A stretch of 35,812 nucleotides of DNA. Source: Rubrivivax sp. Lineage in GTDB: Bacteria > Pseudomonadota > Gammaproteobacteria > Burkholderiales > Burkholderiaceae_C. The position numbers and the translations under genes were made by a program. Below the pieces are notes generated by a model that saw nothing but the letters and a program-made list of their open reading frames with translations, was not told the origin of the DNA and did not search any database. The DNA lies in assembly GCA_026125665.1 (NCBI GenBank), contig JAHCKS010000051.1:1-35812 (forward strand), read 5' to 3'. Positions 7,038 to 15,531 of this stretch are shown here, in pieces; position 1 is the first letter of the stretch; the number at the start of each line of letters is the position of its first letter.

Positions 7038-7787
7038 TCATGCAGTTCGCCTGCGGGGGGCGGGCGGCGGGGCATCGCCGGCGGCGTGCACGGCGTCGAC
7101 GGCCATGTGCGCGTAGCGGTGCTGCGAGCGCTGCAGGTGGCGGTGCATCGCCTGGCGGGCGCCGTCGGCGTCGCGTGCGGCGATTGCCTCGACCACGGCG
7201 GCGTGCTCGGCCAGCGCCTTGCGCCACGTGGCGACGTTCTCGAAGTGGTGGCCGAAGGTCTCGAACAGCGGGTTGTTGCGCTCGTCGTAGAGCTCGGTGA
7301 TCGTGCGCAGCAGCGGGCCGTTGTCCGCCGCCTCGGCGATGCGCAGGTGGAACTGCCGGTCGCCGAGCAGCGGCATGTGGCCCGCGGCGATGTCGGCGGC
7401 CATGTCGCGCAGCACCTCGCGCAGCGCGGCAACCCGGGTCTTCGTCATGCGGCGTGCGGCGATGGCGGCGAGCTCGCCCTCGATCACCTGGCGCGCACGC
7501 ATGATCTCGAACGGGCCGCGCGCGTCGCCCAGGCGCCGCGTGCCCCTGGCGGCGGCGCGCTCGCGCACGTGCACGCCGGAGCCGACGCGCACGTCGACGA
7601 GGCCCTCGACCTCGAGCGCGATGAGGGCTTCGCGCACCGACGGGCGCGAGACGCCGAGCTGGTGCGCCAGGTCGCGCTCGGCCGGCAGGCGGCCGCCGGC
7701 CCGGTACTCGCCGGCCAGGATGCCTGCGCGGATCTGGTCGGCAATCTGGCGGTACAGACGCCGCGACTCGATGGCATGCAGCGGCAC
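7038..7787 (-). CDS. GntR-family (FadR/FCD) transcriptional regulator of the TRAP operon
   Basis: About 249 residues from a GTG at 7787. The N-terminal winged helix-turn-helix (RRLYRQIADQIRAGIL...GGRLPAERDLAHQLGVSRPSVREALIALEVEGLV) is typical FadR subfamily. The C-terminal FCD ligand-binding domain has FH (DRQFHLRIAEA) and later His residues in EHAAVVEAI and MHRHL that usually bind a metal. The frame is open upstream to an ATG at 7934, but that would put an operator-like palindrome (7833-7857) and a terminator-like hairpin inside the gene; family members normally begin about eight residues before RRLY, as GTG 7787 does. It is transcribed with the TRAP genes it probably represses. The effector is likely the imported acid sugar or an intermediate. 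Confidence 0.88.
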   Translation of the reverse strand: MPLHAIESRRLYRQIADQIRAGILAGEYRAGGRLPAERDLAHQLGVSRPSVREALIALEVEGLVDVRVGSGVHVRERAAARGTRRLGDARGPFEIMRARQVIEGELAAIAARRMTKTRVAALREVLRDMAADIAAGHMPLLGDRQFHLRIAEAADNGPLLRTITELYDERNNPLFETFGHHFENVATWRKALAEHAAVVEAIAARDADGARQAMHRHLQRSQHRYAHMAVDAVHAAGDAPPPAPRRRTA

Positions 7788-7832
7788 GGCGGGTTCGTTG
7801 GCGGTGGAAAGGGGGACGGCGACGGGACGGCT

Positions 7833-7857
7833 GGTCAGGTGGTCAGGCCACTTGACC
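7833..7857. promoter_or_regulatory. 25-bp palindrome, candidate operator of the adjacent GntR regulator
   Basis: On the minus strand the arms are GGTCA-N-GTGG and CCAC-N-TGACC around a 5-bp centre; all 9 paired positions match. The core TGGTCAGGCCA differs by one base from the FadR-subfamily consensus TNGTNNNACNA. It lies 46 bp upstream of the chosen regulator start, where an autoregulatory site would be expected. No -35/-10 pair could be assigned with confidence. Confidence 0.65.
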
Positions 7858-7894
7858 GATTCTGGCCGCAAAGCACCCGCCGGCCCGAGCGTGG

Positions 7895-7912
7895 AAACCC
7901 GGGCCCCCCGGG
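7895..7912 (-). terminator. Terminator-like hairpin after the mannitol dehydrogenase-family gene
   Basis: On the minus strand a CCCGGG-GGG-CCCGGG hairpin is followed immediately by TTT. It lies 27-44 bp after the stop at 7939 and upstream of the operator palindrome. The T-run is short, so termination may be weak. It supports a transcription boundary between the manD group and the gntR-TRAP group. Confidence 0.4.
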
Positions 7913-7938
7913 CCGGGGCACGCCCGGCGGCCATCGCG

Positions 7939-9543
7939 TCAGTCGCTGCGCGACCAGCGCGCCAGCGTCGTGCGCACGCCCACGCCTTGCAGGCTGGCCA
8001 GGGCCTTGGTCAGCGCATCGACGAGGGTCGCGTGCCCGGCGAGGTCGCCGAACACCGGGGTGAAGTGCGTCAGCGCGGCGACGCGGTCGTGCAGCGTCGG
8101 CTCTCGCTGCGCGGCCTCGCGGGCTGCGGCCAGCGCCTCGGCCAGCGGGTCGTCGATGACGTACGGGCGGCCCCACTCGTCGATGCCGCGCAGGTAGTGC
8201 ATCCACGCCGCGACGGCCAGGGCCAGCCGCGGCACCGGCAGGCCGGCGGCCAGCCGCAGCTCGATCGGCGCCAGCAGCCGCTGCGGCAGCTTCTGCGAGC
8301 CGTCCATCGCGATCTGCTGCAGCCGGTGCGCCAGCGCCGGGTTGGCGAAGCGTGCCAGCAGCCCCTCGACATAACGTTCGAAGTCCAGGTGGGGCAGCGG
8401 CGGCAGTGTCGTGCGTACCTCCTCGAGCAGCATGGCGCGCACGAAGGCGCGCAGCTCGGGCTGGGCGACGGCCTGGTCGACCGTCGTCCACCCGGCCATC
8501 ACACCGATGTAGGCCAGCGCCGAGTGGCTGCCGTTGACGGCCCGCAGCTTCAGCTGTTCCCACGGCGCCGCGTCGGCGACGTAGCGCGCGCCGGCCAGGT
8601 GCCAGTCGGGCCGGCCGGCGGCGAAACGGTCCTCGACCGCCCAGTCCATGTACGGTTCGGCCGGCACCGGCCAGGCGTCGAGGCAGCCGAGCGCGGCCGC
8701 CACCTGCGCGCGATCGGCCTCGGTGGTGGCCGGCACGATGCGGTCGACCATGCTGTTGGGGAACGTGCAGTGCTGCTCGATCCAGTCGGCCAGCGCCTCG
8801 TCGATGCGGCGCGCGAAGGCGAGCACCAGGCCCTGCAGCGTGCGGCCGTTGTGCGGCAGGTTGTCCAGGCACAGCAGCGTCACCGGCGGCAGGCCGCGCG
8901 AGCGGCGCAGCGCCAGGCCGTGCACGATGAAGCCGAGGGCCGAGCGCGGCGCCGTGCCTTCCCGCAGGTCGTGCACGACGTCGGGGTGGTCGTCCTGCAG
9001 GCGGCCGCTGGCCGGATCGTGCAGGTAGCCTTTCTCGGTGACGGTGAGGCTGACGATGCGCGTCGCCGGCGCGGCGATCGCCTCGAGCACGGCGCGCGGC
9101 TCTTCCGGCGCGACGAGCTGCTCGATCAGGTTGCCGATGACCTGCAGCCGCTGGCGCGGCCGGCCCTCGGCGTCGGCGTCGCGGCGGGCCACCGTGTACA
9201 GCCCCTGCTGCGGCTCCAGCGCGTCGCGCACCGCGGGGCTGCGCAGCGACACGCCGACGATGCCGTAGTGCGGCTCGCCGCCGGCGTGGATGGCCGTCTC
9301 GTTGAAGACACCGAGGAAGGCGCGCGCGAACGACCCGAGCCCGAGGTGCACGATGCCCGGCCGCAGCTCGCTGCGGTCGTAGCGCGGCACCATCACGTCG
9401 CCGGGCAGCCGCGACAGCGCGGCGGGGTCGAGGCGCGGCGGGAGCGAGGAGCCGGCGGCACCGTCGGGCGCGTCACCGCCGGCGGAGAAGCCCGCCTCGC
9501 CGGCGGCGCCGCCTGCGTGGCCGAGCGTGCCCGTGCCTTCCAT
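7939..9543 (-). CDS. Mannitol dehydrogenase family oxidoreductase, probable fructuronate reductase (UxuB-like)
   Basis: 534 residues from ATG at 9543, chosen because ACGAAGG lies just upstream and the start falls 20 bp after the manD stop; an in-frame ATG at 9576 would overlap manD. An Ala/Gly-rich leader of about 40 residues precedes the Rossmann domain (PGIVHLGLGSFARAF). SLTVTEKGY and LKLRAVNGSHSALAYIG follow, the latter holding the Lys, Asn and His of the polyol dehydrogenase active site. Family enzymes interconvert mannitol/fructose, fructuronate/mannonate or tagaturonate/altronate with NAD(H). Placement next to D-mannonate dehydratase favours fructuronate reductase. Mannitol or arabinitol dehydrogenase activity remains possible. 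Confidence 0.88.
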   Translation of the reverse strand: MEGTGTLGHAGGAAGEAGFSAGGDAPDGAAGSSLPPRLDPAALSRLPGDVMVPRYDRSELRPGIVHLGLGSFARAFLGVFNETAIHAGGEPHYGIVGVSLRSPAVRDALEPQQGLYTVARRDADAEGRPRQRLQVIGNLIEQLVAPEEPRAVLEAIAAPATRIVSLTVTEKGYLHDPASGRLQDDHPDVVHDLREGTAPRSALGFIVHGLALRRSRGLPPVTLLCLDNLPHNGRTLQGLVLAFARRIDEALADWIEQHCTFPNSMVDRIVPATTEADRAQVAAALGCLDAWPVPAEPYMDWAVEDRFAAGRPDWHLAGARYVADAAPWEQLKLRAVNGSHSALAYIGVMAGWTTVDQAVAQPELRAFVRAMLLEEVRTTLPPLPHLDFERYVEGLLARFANPALAHRLQQIAMDGSQKLPQRLLAPIELRLAAGLPVPRLALAVAAWMHYLRGIDEWGRPYVIDDPLAEALAAAREAAQREPTLHDRVAALTHFTPVFGDLAGHATLVDALTKALASLQGVGVRTTLARWSRSD

Positions 9544-9563
9544 GCGCGCCTTCGTTCCCCGGG

Positions 9564-10775
9564 CTACCAGTCCCACAGCGTGCCGTCACGCTGCAGGCGG
9601 TTCACCGGCAGGTAGGCGCGCTGGTAGGGGTACTTCGCCGCCAGCGCCTCGTCGATCTCGACACCATGCCCGGGCGCCTCGCCCGGATGCATGAAGCCGG
9701 CGTCGAAGCGGTAGGCATGCGGGAACACCGCGTCGGTGGCCTCGTTGTGCGGCATGTGCTCCTGGATGCCGAAGTTCGGCACCCACAGGTCGAAGTGCAG
9801 CGCCGCGCCCATGCACACCGGCGACAGATCGGTGGCGCCGTGGCTGCCGGTGCGCACCTGGTACAGCGCGGCGAGATCGGCGATGCGCCGCAGATGCGTG
9901 AGGCCGCCGGCATGCACGACCGTCGTGCGGATGAAGTCGATGAGCTGCTCCTCGATCAGCGCCTTGCAGTCCCACACGGTGTTGAAGATCTCGCCCACCG
10001 CCAGCGGCGTCGTCGTGTGCCGGCGGACGAGGCGGAAGGCTTCCGGGTTCTCGGCCGGCGTCGCGTCTTCCATCCAGAACAGGCGGTACGGCTCGAGGTC
10101 CTTGCCCAGCCGCGCCGCCTCGATCGGCGTGAGGCGGTGGTGCACGTCGTGCAGCAGCTCGTGCTCCCAGCCGATGGCGCTGCGCACGGCATCGAAGAGC
10201 TGCGGCACGTGGCGCAGGTACCTCGGCGTGTCCCAGTCCTCTTCCCTGGGCAGGCCGCGCGTCGCCGGTTCGTAGTGCTTGCCGTCGGTGGCGACGCCGT
10301 AGACCTTGTTCAACCCCGGCACGCCGCTTTGGGCACGGATGGCGCGGTAGCCGAGCGCCGCCTGGCGCTGCACCTCGTCCACGGTCTCGGCGATGTCGCG
10401 GCCGTTGGCGTGCGCGTAGACGAGCACGCGCTCGCGGCTCGCGCCGCCGAGCAGCTGGTACAGCGGCATGCCCGCCGCCTTCGCCTTCAGGTCCCACAGC
10501 GCCGTGTCCACCGCGGCGATGGCGCTCATCGTCACCGGCCCGCGCCGCCAGTAGGCGCCGCGGTACAGGTACTGCCACGTGTCCTCGATGCGCGTGGCGT
10601 CGCGGCCGACGAGCAGCGGCACGACGTGGTCGTTCAGGTAGCTGGCCACCGCGAGCTCGCGGCCGTTCAGCGACGCGTCGCCGAGGCCCGTGAGCCCCTG
10701 GTCGGTCTCGAGCTTCAGCGTGACGAAGTTGCGCCCGGGGCAGCAGACGATGACGCGGGCGCCGGTGATCTTCAT
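9564..10775 (-). CDS. manD: D-mannonate dehydratase, enolase superfamily (ManD/RspA)
   Basis: 403 residues from ATG at 10775, the usual length of ManD. Residues known to matter in the Novosphingobium enzyme occur at the same numbers here: Arg147 and Tyr159 (RAQSG...KVYG), metal ligands Asp210, Glu236 and Glu262, and His212 (LHDVHHR). The C-terminal [10 protein letters not shown] and [15 protein letters not shown] are also family-typical. The enzyme uses Mg2+ to dehydrate D-mannonate to 2-keto-3-deoxygluconate. The family also contains low-activity and gluconate-active members, but a complete catalytic set and linkage to a fructuronate reductase-like gene favour a true mannonate dehydratase. 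The frame is open further upstream to 11006, but that extension overlaps the next gene and lacks family homology. Confidence 0.93.
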   Translation of the reverse strand: MKITGARVIVCCPGRNFVTLKLETDQGLTGLGDASLNGRELAVASYLNDHVVPLLVGRDATRIEDTWQYLYRGAYWRRGPVTMSAIAAVDTALWDLKAKAAGMPLYQLLGGASRERVLVYAHANGRDIAETVDEVQRQAALGYRAIRAQSGVPGLNKVYGVATDGKHYEPATRGLPREEDWDTPRYLRHVPQLFDAVRSAIGWEHELLHDVHHRLTPIEAARLGKDLEPYRLFWMEDATPAENPEAFRLVRRHTTTPLAVGEIFNTVWDCKALIEEQLIDFIRTTVVHAGGLTHLRRIADLAALYQVRTGSHGATDLSPVCMGAALHFDLWVPNFGIQEHMPHNEATDAVFPHAYRFDAGFMHPGEAPGHGVEIDEALAAKYPYQRAYLPVNRLQRDGTLWDW

Positions 10776-10851
10776 GGGTCGGACACGGAACCGCTCGCGT
10801 CGGCGCCCATCGACATCGAGGCAGAGGCGCCGAAGGCGCTTCGCGGGTGGG

Positions 10852-11760
10852 TCATCCTCGCGGCACGAGCTTCGCGCCGGTGAGCTGCTCCTGCGCCTCC
10901 ACCAGCGATGGCACGAACTTCCTGCCATGGCCGAGTGCGCTGGCGATCGCCAGCGCCTGGTGCACCGCCTCGCCCACCACCGAGGGGGCCGCCACGCTCT
11001 CGGCAAGGTGGGTGTAGTAGCGCACGTCCTTGCGCGCGTTGTCGAGCTCGAACTTCAGGCCGTCCATCTGCCCGGTCAGCGTCTTGGCCATGGCCTGGAA
11101 GAGGCCGTTGTTCACCGGGCCGGCGGCGATGAGCTCCACCAGCTTCTTCACGTCGACGCCCGCGCGCTGGCCCACGGCGAAGGCCTCGGCCGTGGCGGTG
11201 CAGATCGACTGCGCGATGAAGTTGTTCAGCAGCTTGATGATGTGCCCGGCCCCCGGCCCGCCCATGTGGAACACGTTCTCGGCGAAGGCGCGCAGCACCG
11301 GCTCGAGCTTCGCGAAGTCTTGCGGCGTGGCGCCGACCATCACGTTCAGCCGTCCGGCCTCGGCTTCGATCGGCGTGCGCGACAGCGGCGCGTCGACGAA
11401 GCTGACGCCGGCGGCGGCGCAGCGCTCGCGCAGCCGTGCGGTGGACTCGGGCTCGCTCGTCGAGCAGTCCACCACCAGCAGGCCCTTCGCCGCCCCGGCC
11501 AGCAGCCCCTGCTCGCCGAGCACGGCCACTTCCACCTGCGGCGAGCCGGTGACGCAGATGAACACGATCTCGCTGCCGAACTTCGGCCCGGCGAGCTCGG
11601 CCGCGTTCGCCGCCTCCTTGGCGCCCGCGGCGAGCAGGTCGGCCACGCGTTCGCGGTTGCGGTGCACCGTGAGCGCCAGCGCGTGCCCCTTGGCCAGCAG
11701 GTTCTTCGCCATGCCGTGGCCCATGAGGCCGCTGGCGCCGATGAAGCCGATCCTCGCCAT
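10852..11760 (-). CDS. Beta-hydroxyacid dehydrogenase (3-hydroxyisobutyrate dehydrogenase superfamily), DAPLSRTP subtype
   Basis: 302 residues from ATG at 11760. An N-terminal Rossmann domain ([18 protein letters not shown]) with HRNR after strand beta-2 suggests NADP use. The catalytic Lys176 lies in GHIIKLLNN. The substrate loop, normally DAPVSGG, reads DAPLSRTP (residues 124-130). The same change and the same CVTGSPQVE and EAEAG segments occur in the gene at 27645-28598, so the two are paralogues. Superfamily members oxidise or reduce beta-hydroxy acids such as 3-hydroxyisobutyrate, tartronate semialdehyde and threonate. The altered loop implies another substrate. It is downstream of the SDR (24 bp) and upstream of manD (76 bp). 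Confidence 0.88.
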   Translation of the reverse strand: MARIGFIGASGLMGHGMAKNLLAKGHALALTVHRNRERVADLLAAGAKEAANAAELAGPKFGSEIVFICVTGSPQVEVAVLGEQGLLAGAAKGLLVVDCSTSEPESTARLRERCAAAGVSFVDAPLSRTPIEAEAGRLNVMVGATPQDFAKLEPVLRAFAENVFHMGGPGAGHIIKLLNNFIAQSICTATAEAFAVGQRAGVDVKKLVELIAAGPVNNGLFQAMAKTLTGQMDGLKFELDNARKDVRYYTHLAESVAAPSVVGEAVHQALAIASALGHGRKFVPSLVEAQEQLTGAKLVPRG

Positions 11761-11784
11761 CGCCGGTTCTCCTTGACTCGGGGT

Positions 11785-12528
11785 TCAGCCGCGGCCGACG
11801 AAGGGCATCTTCGTCGCCATCACGTTCACGAACAGCATGTTCGACGCGAGCGGCAGGCGCGCCATCGTCAGGAAGGCGTCGACCACCGACTGCAGCTCCA
11901 TGCGCGGCTCGGGCCGCACGCTGCCGTCGGCCTGCGGCACGCCGCCGGTCATGCGCTCGGTCATCTCGCTGGCGGCGTTGCCGATGTCGAGCTGGCCGAC
12001 GGCGATGTCGTAGGGGCGCCCGTCGAGCGCCGCGGTGCGCGTGAGGCCGCTCACGGCGTGTTTGGTGGCGGTGTAGGCGATCGAGCCCGGCCGCGGCGCG
12101 TAGGCCGAGATCGAGCCGTTGTTGATGATGCGCCCGCCCATCGGCTTCTGCGCCTTCATGATCCGAAACGCTTGTGACAGGCAGTAGAACGAGCCGTTGA
12201 GGTTGGCATCGACGACGCGTCTCCAGTCGGCCGGGCTCACGAGGTCAGGGGTCTGCGGCGGCAGGCCCATGCCGGCGTTGTTGAACAACAGGTCGAGGCG
12301 GCCGAACTCGGCTTCGATGCGCGCGAAGGCGGCGGCCACGGCCTGGTCGTCGCCGACGTCGCAGGGCAGGGCGAGCGTGCGCGCCCCCGCGGGCGCCTGC
12401 GCGGCGGTGGCGGCGAGCGCGTCGGCGCGGCGGCCGAGCAGCGCGACGGCCCAGCCCTCCTTCAGCAGGCCGAGCGCGCACGCGCGGCCGATGCCGCTGC
12501 CGGCGCCGGTGACGGCGGCGAACTTCAT
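11785..12528 (-). CDS. SDR-family oxidoreductase
   Basis: 247 residues from ATG at 12528. It has the TGAGSGIG cofactor motif (residues 7-14), NNAG (83-86) and a catalytic Ser139-Tyr152-Lys156 set (NNGSISAYAP...YTATK). The region after the active site (GQLDIGNAASEMTERM) is unlike the usual PG-motif of classical SDRs, and the C-terminus lacks the common DGG ending (MLFVNVMATKMPFVGRG). It probably oxidises or reduces a hydroxyl on an acid sugar or its lactone-derived product. It follows the IlvD/Edd dehydratase after a 100-bp hairpin-bearing gap. No specific function is recognised. Confidence 0.85.
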   Translation of the reverse strand: MKFAAVTGAGSGIGRACALGLLKEGWAVALLGRRADALAATAAQAPAGARTLALPCDVGDDQAVAAAFARIEAEFGRLDLLFNNAGMGLPPQTPDLVSPADWRRVVDANLNGSFYCLSQAFRIMKAQKPMGGRIINNGSISAYAPRPGSIAYTATKHAVSGLTRTAALDGRPYDIAVGQLDIGNAASEMTERMTGGVPQADGSVRPEPRMELQSVVDAFLTMARLPLASNMLFVNVMATKMPFVGRG

Positions 12529-12574
12529 GTCGGTCTCCTCGGATGATTGTGTCTACCGCCGGTGCTTCGCGCCT

Positions 12575-12630
12575 TGACTTCGCTGCGCGAAGTCAGCCTG
12601 CAACGCAACCGTCGAGCGGCTGCGCCGCTC
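12575..12630. repeat. Two perfect hairpins after the IlvD/Edd dehydratase gene
   Basis: Hairpin 1 is TGACTTCGC-TGC-GCGAAGTCA at 12575-12595. Hairpin 2 is GAGCGGC-TGC-GCCGCTC at 12614-12630 and includes part of the dehydratase stop codon. Both are perfect and share the TGC loop closed by GC pairs. No T-run follows on the minus strand, so they are better read as mRNA-stabilising or processing structures than as intrinsic terminators. Confidence 0.65.
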
Positions 12631-14368
12631 AATGGTTGTCCTTCGGCACGAACGCGCCGCGCTTGCCGCGCAGGAAGTCGAGGTCGGCGCCCTCGTCGGC
12701 CTGCAGGACGTGGTCGATGTAGAGCTTCCAGTAGCCGCTGTCCAGGCGCGGCACCGGGGGCTTCCACGCCCCGCGGCGACGTCCGAGCTCGGCGTCGTCC
12801 ACGTGCAGGTGCAGGCGGCGGCCCTTCACGTCGAGAGTGATCTGGTCGCCGTTCTTCACCAGCGCCAGCGGGCCGCCGGCGGCGGCCTCGGGCGCGGTGT
12901 GCAGCACCACGGTGCCGTAGGCGGTGCCGCTCATGCGCGCGTCGCTGATGCGCACCATGTCGGTGATGCCCTTCCTGAGCACCTTCGGCGGCAGCGGCAT
13001 GTTGCCCACCTCGGCCATGCCGGGGTAGCCCTTGGGGCCGCAGTTCTTCAGCACCAGGATGCAGGTCTCGTCGACGTCGAGGTTCTCGTCGTCGATGCGC
13101 CGGTGGAAGTCGTCGCTGTCCTCGAACACCACGGCGCGGCCGGTGTGCTGCATCAGCGCCGGCGTGGCCGCACTCGGCTTGATGACGGCGCCGCGCGGCG
13201 CGAGGTTGCCGCGCAGCACGGCGATGCCGGCCTTGTCCTTGAACGGCTGCTCGACCGACTTGATGACCTTCGGGTTGAAGTTCTGCGCGCCGGCGAGGTT
13301 CTCGCGCACCGTTCGGCCGCTGGCGGTGACGATGTCCAGGTGCAGCACGCGCTCGATGGCCTTCATCACCGCCGGCAGGCCGCCGGCGTAGCAGAAGTCC
13401 TCCATCAGGTACTCGCCGCTGGGCTGCAGGTTCACGAGGCAGGGCATCTCGCTGCCGAGCCGCTCGAAGTCGTCGATCGACAACGGCACGCCCAGCCGCC
13501 CGGCGATGGCGATGAGGTGGATCACCGCGTTCGTGCTGCCGCCGATGGCCGCCAGCGTGCGGATGGCGTTCTCGAAGGCCTCGCGCGTGAGCACCTGCGA
13601 GATGGTCTGGTCGGTGTGCACCATCTCGACGATGCGGCGGCCCGCCTCGCGCGCGATGACGTTGCGCCGGCCGTCCACCGCCGGGTACGCGGCGTTGCCG
13701 GGCAGGCCGATGCCGAGCGCCTCGACCATGCTCGCCATCGTGCTCGCCGTGCCCATCGTCATGCAGTGGCCGTGGCTGCGGTGCATGCAGCTCTCGGCCT
13801 CGAAGAAGTCAGCGAGCTTCAGCGTGCCGGCGCGCACCTGCTCGCTCATGCTCCACACGCCCGTGCCGCTGCCCAGCTGCTGGCCGCGCCACTGGCCGTT
13901 GAGCATCGGGCCGCCGCTGACGCCGATGGTCGGCAGGTCGGCGCTCGAAGCACCCATCAGCAGGCTCGGCGTCGTCTTGTCGCAGCCCATCAGCAGCACG
14001 ACGCCGTCGATCGGGTTGCCGCGGATGCTCTCCTCGACGTCCATGCTGGCGAGGTTGCGGTAGAGCATCGCGGTGGGGCGCAGCAGCGTCTCGCCGAGGC
14101 TCATCACCGGGAACTCGAGCGGGAAGCCGCCCGCTTCGTACACGCCGATCTTCACCTGCTCGGCCAGCGTGCGGAAGTGCGAGTTGCAGGGCGTCAGCTC
14201 GCTGAAGGTGTTGCAGATGCCGATGACCGGGCGGCCGTCGAACTGGTCGTGCGGCACGCCCTTGCCCTTGACCCAGCTGCGGTAGGCGAAGCCGTCGCGG
14301 TCCTGGCGGCCGAACCACTGCTGGCTGCGTAGCGTCTTCGGGTCGCGGCGCTTGCCCTGCGTGCTCAT
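12629..14368 (-). CDS. IlvD/Edd-family sugar-acid dehydratase (L-arabinonate dehydratase-like)
   Basis: 579 residues from ATG at 14368; an in-frame GTG at 14392 would add eight residues with no family match. Likely cluster and metal residues lie in GICNTFSELTPCNSH (Cys52, Cys61), LLMGCDKTTP (Cys129, Lys131) and HRSHGHCMTMG (Cys202), the pattern of [2Fe-2S] sugar-acid dehydratases. The C-terminal RISDARMSGTAYGTVVLH contains the catalytic Ser loop. It resembles L-arabinonate/D-fuconate-type dehydratases rather than amino-acid pathway IlvD. It removes water from an aldonate to give a 2-keto-3-deoxy acid. It is the first gene of the block and is divergent from the D-2-hydroxyacid dehydrogenase, so the 155-bp gap between them holds its promoter. 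Confidence 0.92.
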   Translation of the reverse strand: MSTQGKRRDPKTLRSQQWFGRQDRDGFAYRSWVKGKGVPHDQFDGRPVIGICNTFSELTPCNSHFRTLAEQVKIGVYEAGGFPLEFPVMSLGETLLRPTAMLYRNLASMDVEESIRGNPIDGVVLLMGCDKTTPSLLMGASSADLPTIGVSGGPMLNGQWRGQQLGSGTGVWSMSEQVRAGTLKLADFFEAESCMHRSHGHCMTMGTASTMASMVEALGIGLPGNAAYPAVDGRRNVIAREAGRRIVEMVHTDQTISQVLTREAFENAIRTLAAIGGSTNAVIHLIAIAGRLGVPLSIDDFERLGSEMPCLVNLQPSGEYLMEDFCYAGGLPAVMKAIERVLHLDIVTASGRTVRENLAGAQNFNPKVIKSVEQPFKDKAGIAVLRGNLAPRGAVIKPSAATPALMQHTGRAVVFEDSDDFHRRIDDENLDVDETCILVLKNCGPKGYPGMAEVGNMPLPPKVLRKGITDMVRISDARMSGTAYGTVVLHTAPEAAAGGPLALVKNGDQITLDVKGRRLHLHVDDAELGRRRGAWKPPVPRLDSGYWKLYIDHVLQADEGADLDFLRGKRGAFVPKDNH

Positions 14369-14523
14369 CGTGCGTCTTTCGAGAGGGTCCACCGCAGGCC
14401 GCCCATGCTGGCTTTCCCGGGGGGGTGAAGGGGTCCAGGGCGAATACTATGGTATGACGATTGGCGCCCCGCCCCGGGGCAATCCCGAAGGTCCGCCGAA
14501 GGTCCGCGAAGACGCACGCCACC
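14369..14523. promoter_or_regulatory. Divergent promoter region with FadR-type operator
   Basis: This gap separates the leftward dehydratase block from the rightward ketogluconate block. It contains TGGTATGACGA at 14450-14460, an exact match to the FadR-subfamily consensus TNGTNNNACNA, beside a TACTAT (14445-14450) in the only A/T-rich patch. A GntR regulator, perhaps that at 18421, could control both directions from here. A confident -35 box was not seen. Confidence 0.55.
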
Positions 14524-15483
14524 ATGCCCGCCATCGAGATCCTCACCGCCTCGCGCCTGCCGCCGCTGTACTTCGACCGCCTGAAGACCGACTACGTCGT
14601 GCACGAGCGGCTGCACGACACCGACCCCGCCGCGCTGCAGGCGGCCGCGCCGCGCATCCGCGCCATCGCCGCCAGCGGCGAGAGCAAGGTGCCCGGCGAG
14701 CTGATGGCGCGCCTGCCCAGGCTCGAGATCGTCTCGGTGATGGGCGTCGGCTACGACGGCGTCGACGTCGCCGCGGCGAAGGCGCGCGGCGTCATGGTCA
14801 CGCACACGCCCGACGTGCTCAACGACGAGGTGGCCGACACGGCGATCGGCCTCATGCTGTGCGCGGCGCGCCAGCTGCCGGCGGCCGACCGCTACGTGCG
14901 CGCCGGCCAGTGGCTCAACGGCCCGATGCCGCTGGCGCGCAAGATGAGCGGCTCGCGGCTGGGGCTGGTCGGCATGGGCCGCATCGGCAAGGCCATCGCC
15001 CACCGCGCGCTCGCCTTCGGCATGAGCATCGCCTACACGGCGCGCAGCGCGAAGGCCGAGCTGCCCTACCGCTTCGAGCCGAGCGCGAAGGCGCTGGCCG
15101 CGGCGAGCGACTTCCTCGTCGTCATCACGCCCGGCGGCGCCGGCACGCGCAAGCTCATCGACGCCGAGGTGCTGGCCGCGCTCGGCCCGAAGGGCATCCT
15201 CGTCAACGTGGCGCGCGGCTCGGTCGTCGACGAGGCGGCGCTGGTCGAGGCGTTGACCTCCGGCAAGCTCGGCGGCGCGGCGCTCGACGTGTTCGAGAAC
15301 GAGCCGAACGTGCCGCAGGCGCTGATCGACCTGCCGCACGTGGTGCTGGCGCCGCACATCGGCAGCGCCACGCGCGAGACGCGGCAGGCGATGGCCGACC
15401 TGGCGCTGGCCAACCTGAAGGCGCACTTCGAGGGCAGGCCGGTGCTGACGGCGGTGCCCGAGCTGCGCGCCGCGAAGGCCTGA
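14524..15483 (+). CDS. D-2-hydroxyacid dehydrogenase (ketogluconate/hydroxypyruvate reductase-like)
   Basis: 319 residues from ATG at 14524; an upstream in-frame ATG at 14461 falls inside the operator and is unlikely. The NAD(P) motif GLVGMGRIGKAIA follows the catalytic-domain N-terminus, with TARSAK after strand beta-2 suggesting NADP. Active-site residues are Arg in NVARGSVVDE, Glu in VFENEP and His in APHIGSAT. It reduces a 2-oxo acid to a D-2-hydroxy acid. With gluconokinase and a gluconate 5-dehydrogenase-like gene downstream, 2-ketogluconate reductase is the best guess; glyoxylate/hydroxypyruvate reductase is the alternative. It is the first gene of the plus-strand block. Confidence 0.9.
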   Translation: MPAIEILTASRLPPLYFDRLKTDYVVHERLHDTDPAALQAAAPRIRAIAASGESKVPGELMARLPRLEIVSVMGVGYDGVDVAAAKARGVMVTHTPDVLNDEVADTAIGLMLCAARQLPAADRYVRAGQWLNGPMPLARKMSGSRLGLVGMGRIGKAIAHRALAFGMSIAYTARSAKAELPYRFEPSAKALAAASDFLVVITPGGAGTRKLIDAEVLAALGPKGILVNVARGSVVDEAALVEALTSGKLGGAALDVFENEPNVPQALIDLPHVVLAPHIGSATRETRQAMADLALANLKAHFEGRPVLTAVPELRAAKA

Positions 15484-15531
15484 GGTGCCGGCAGCACCGC
15501 AGCGCGCACGGCCGCCACGGGCGGGAGCACG

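Noticed and set aside
7788-7934. N-terminal extension of the first GntR regulator from ATG 7934
   Set aside because: It would code through a terminator-like hairpin and a palindromic operator, and FadR relatives normally start about eight residues before RRLYRQI.
10776-10851. Short inverted repeat GCGCC-TTC-GGCGC between HIBADH-type gene and manD
   Set aside because: Only a 5-bp stem, common by chance in this composition.
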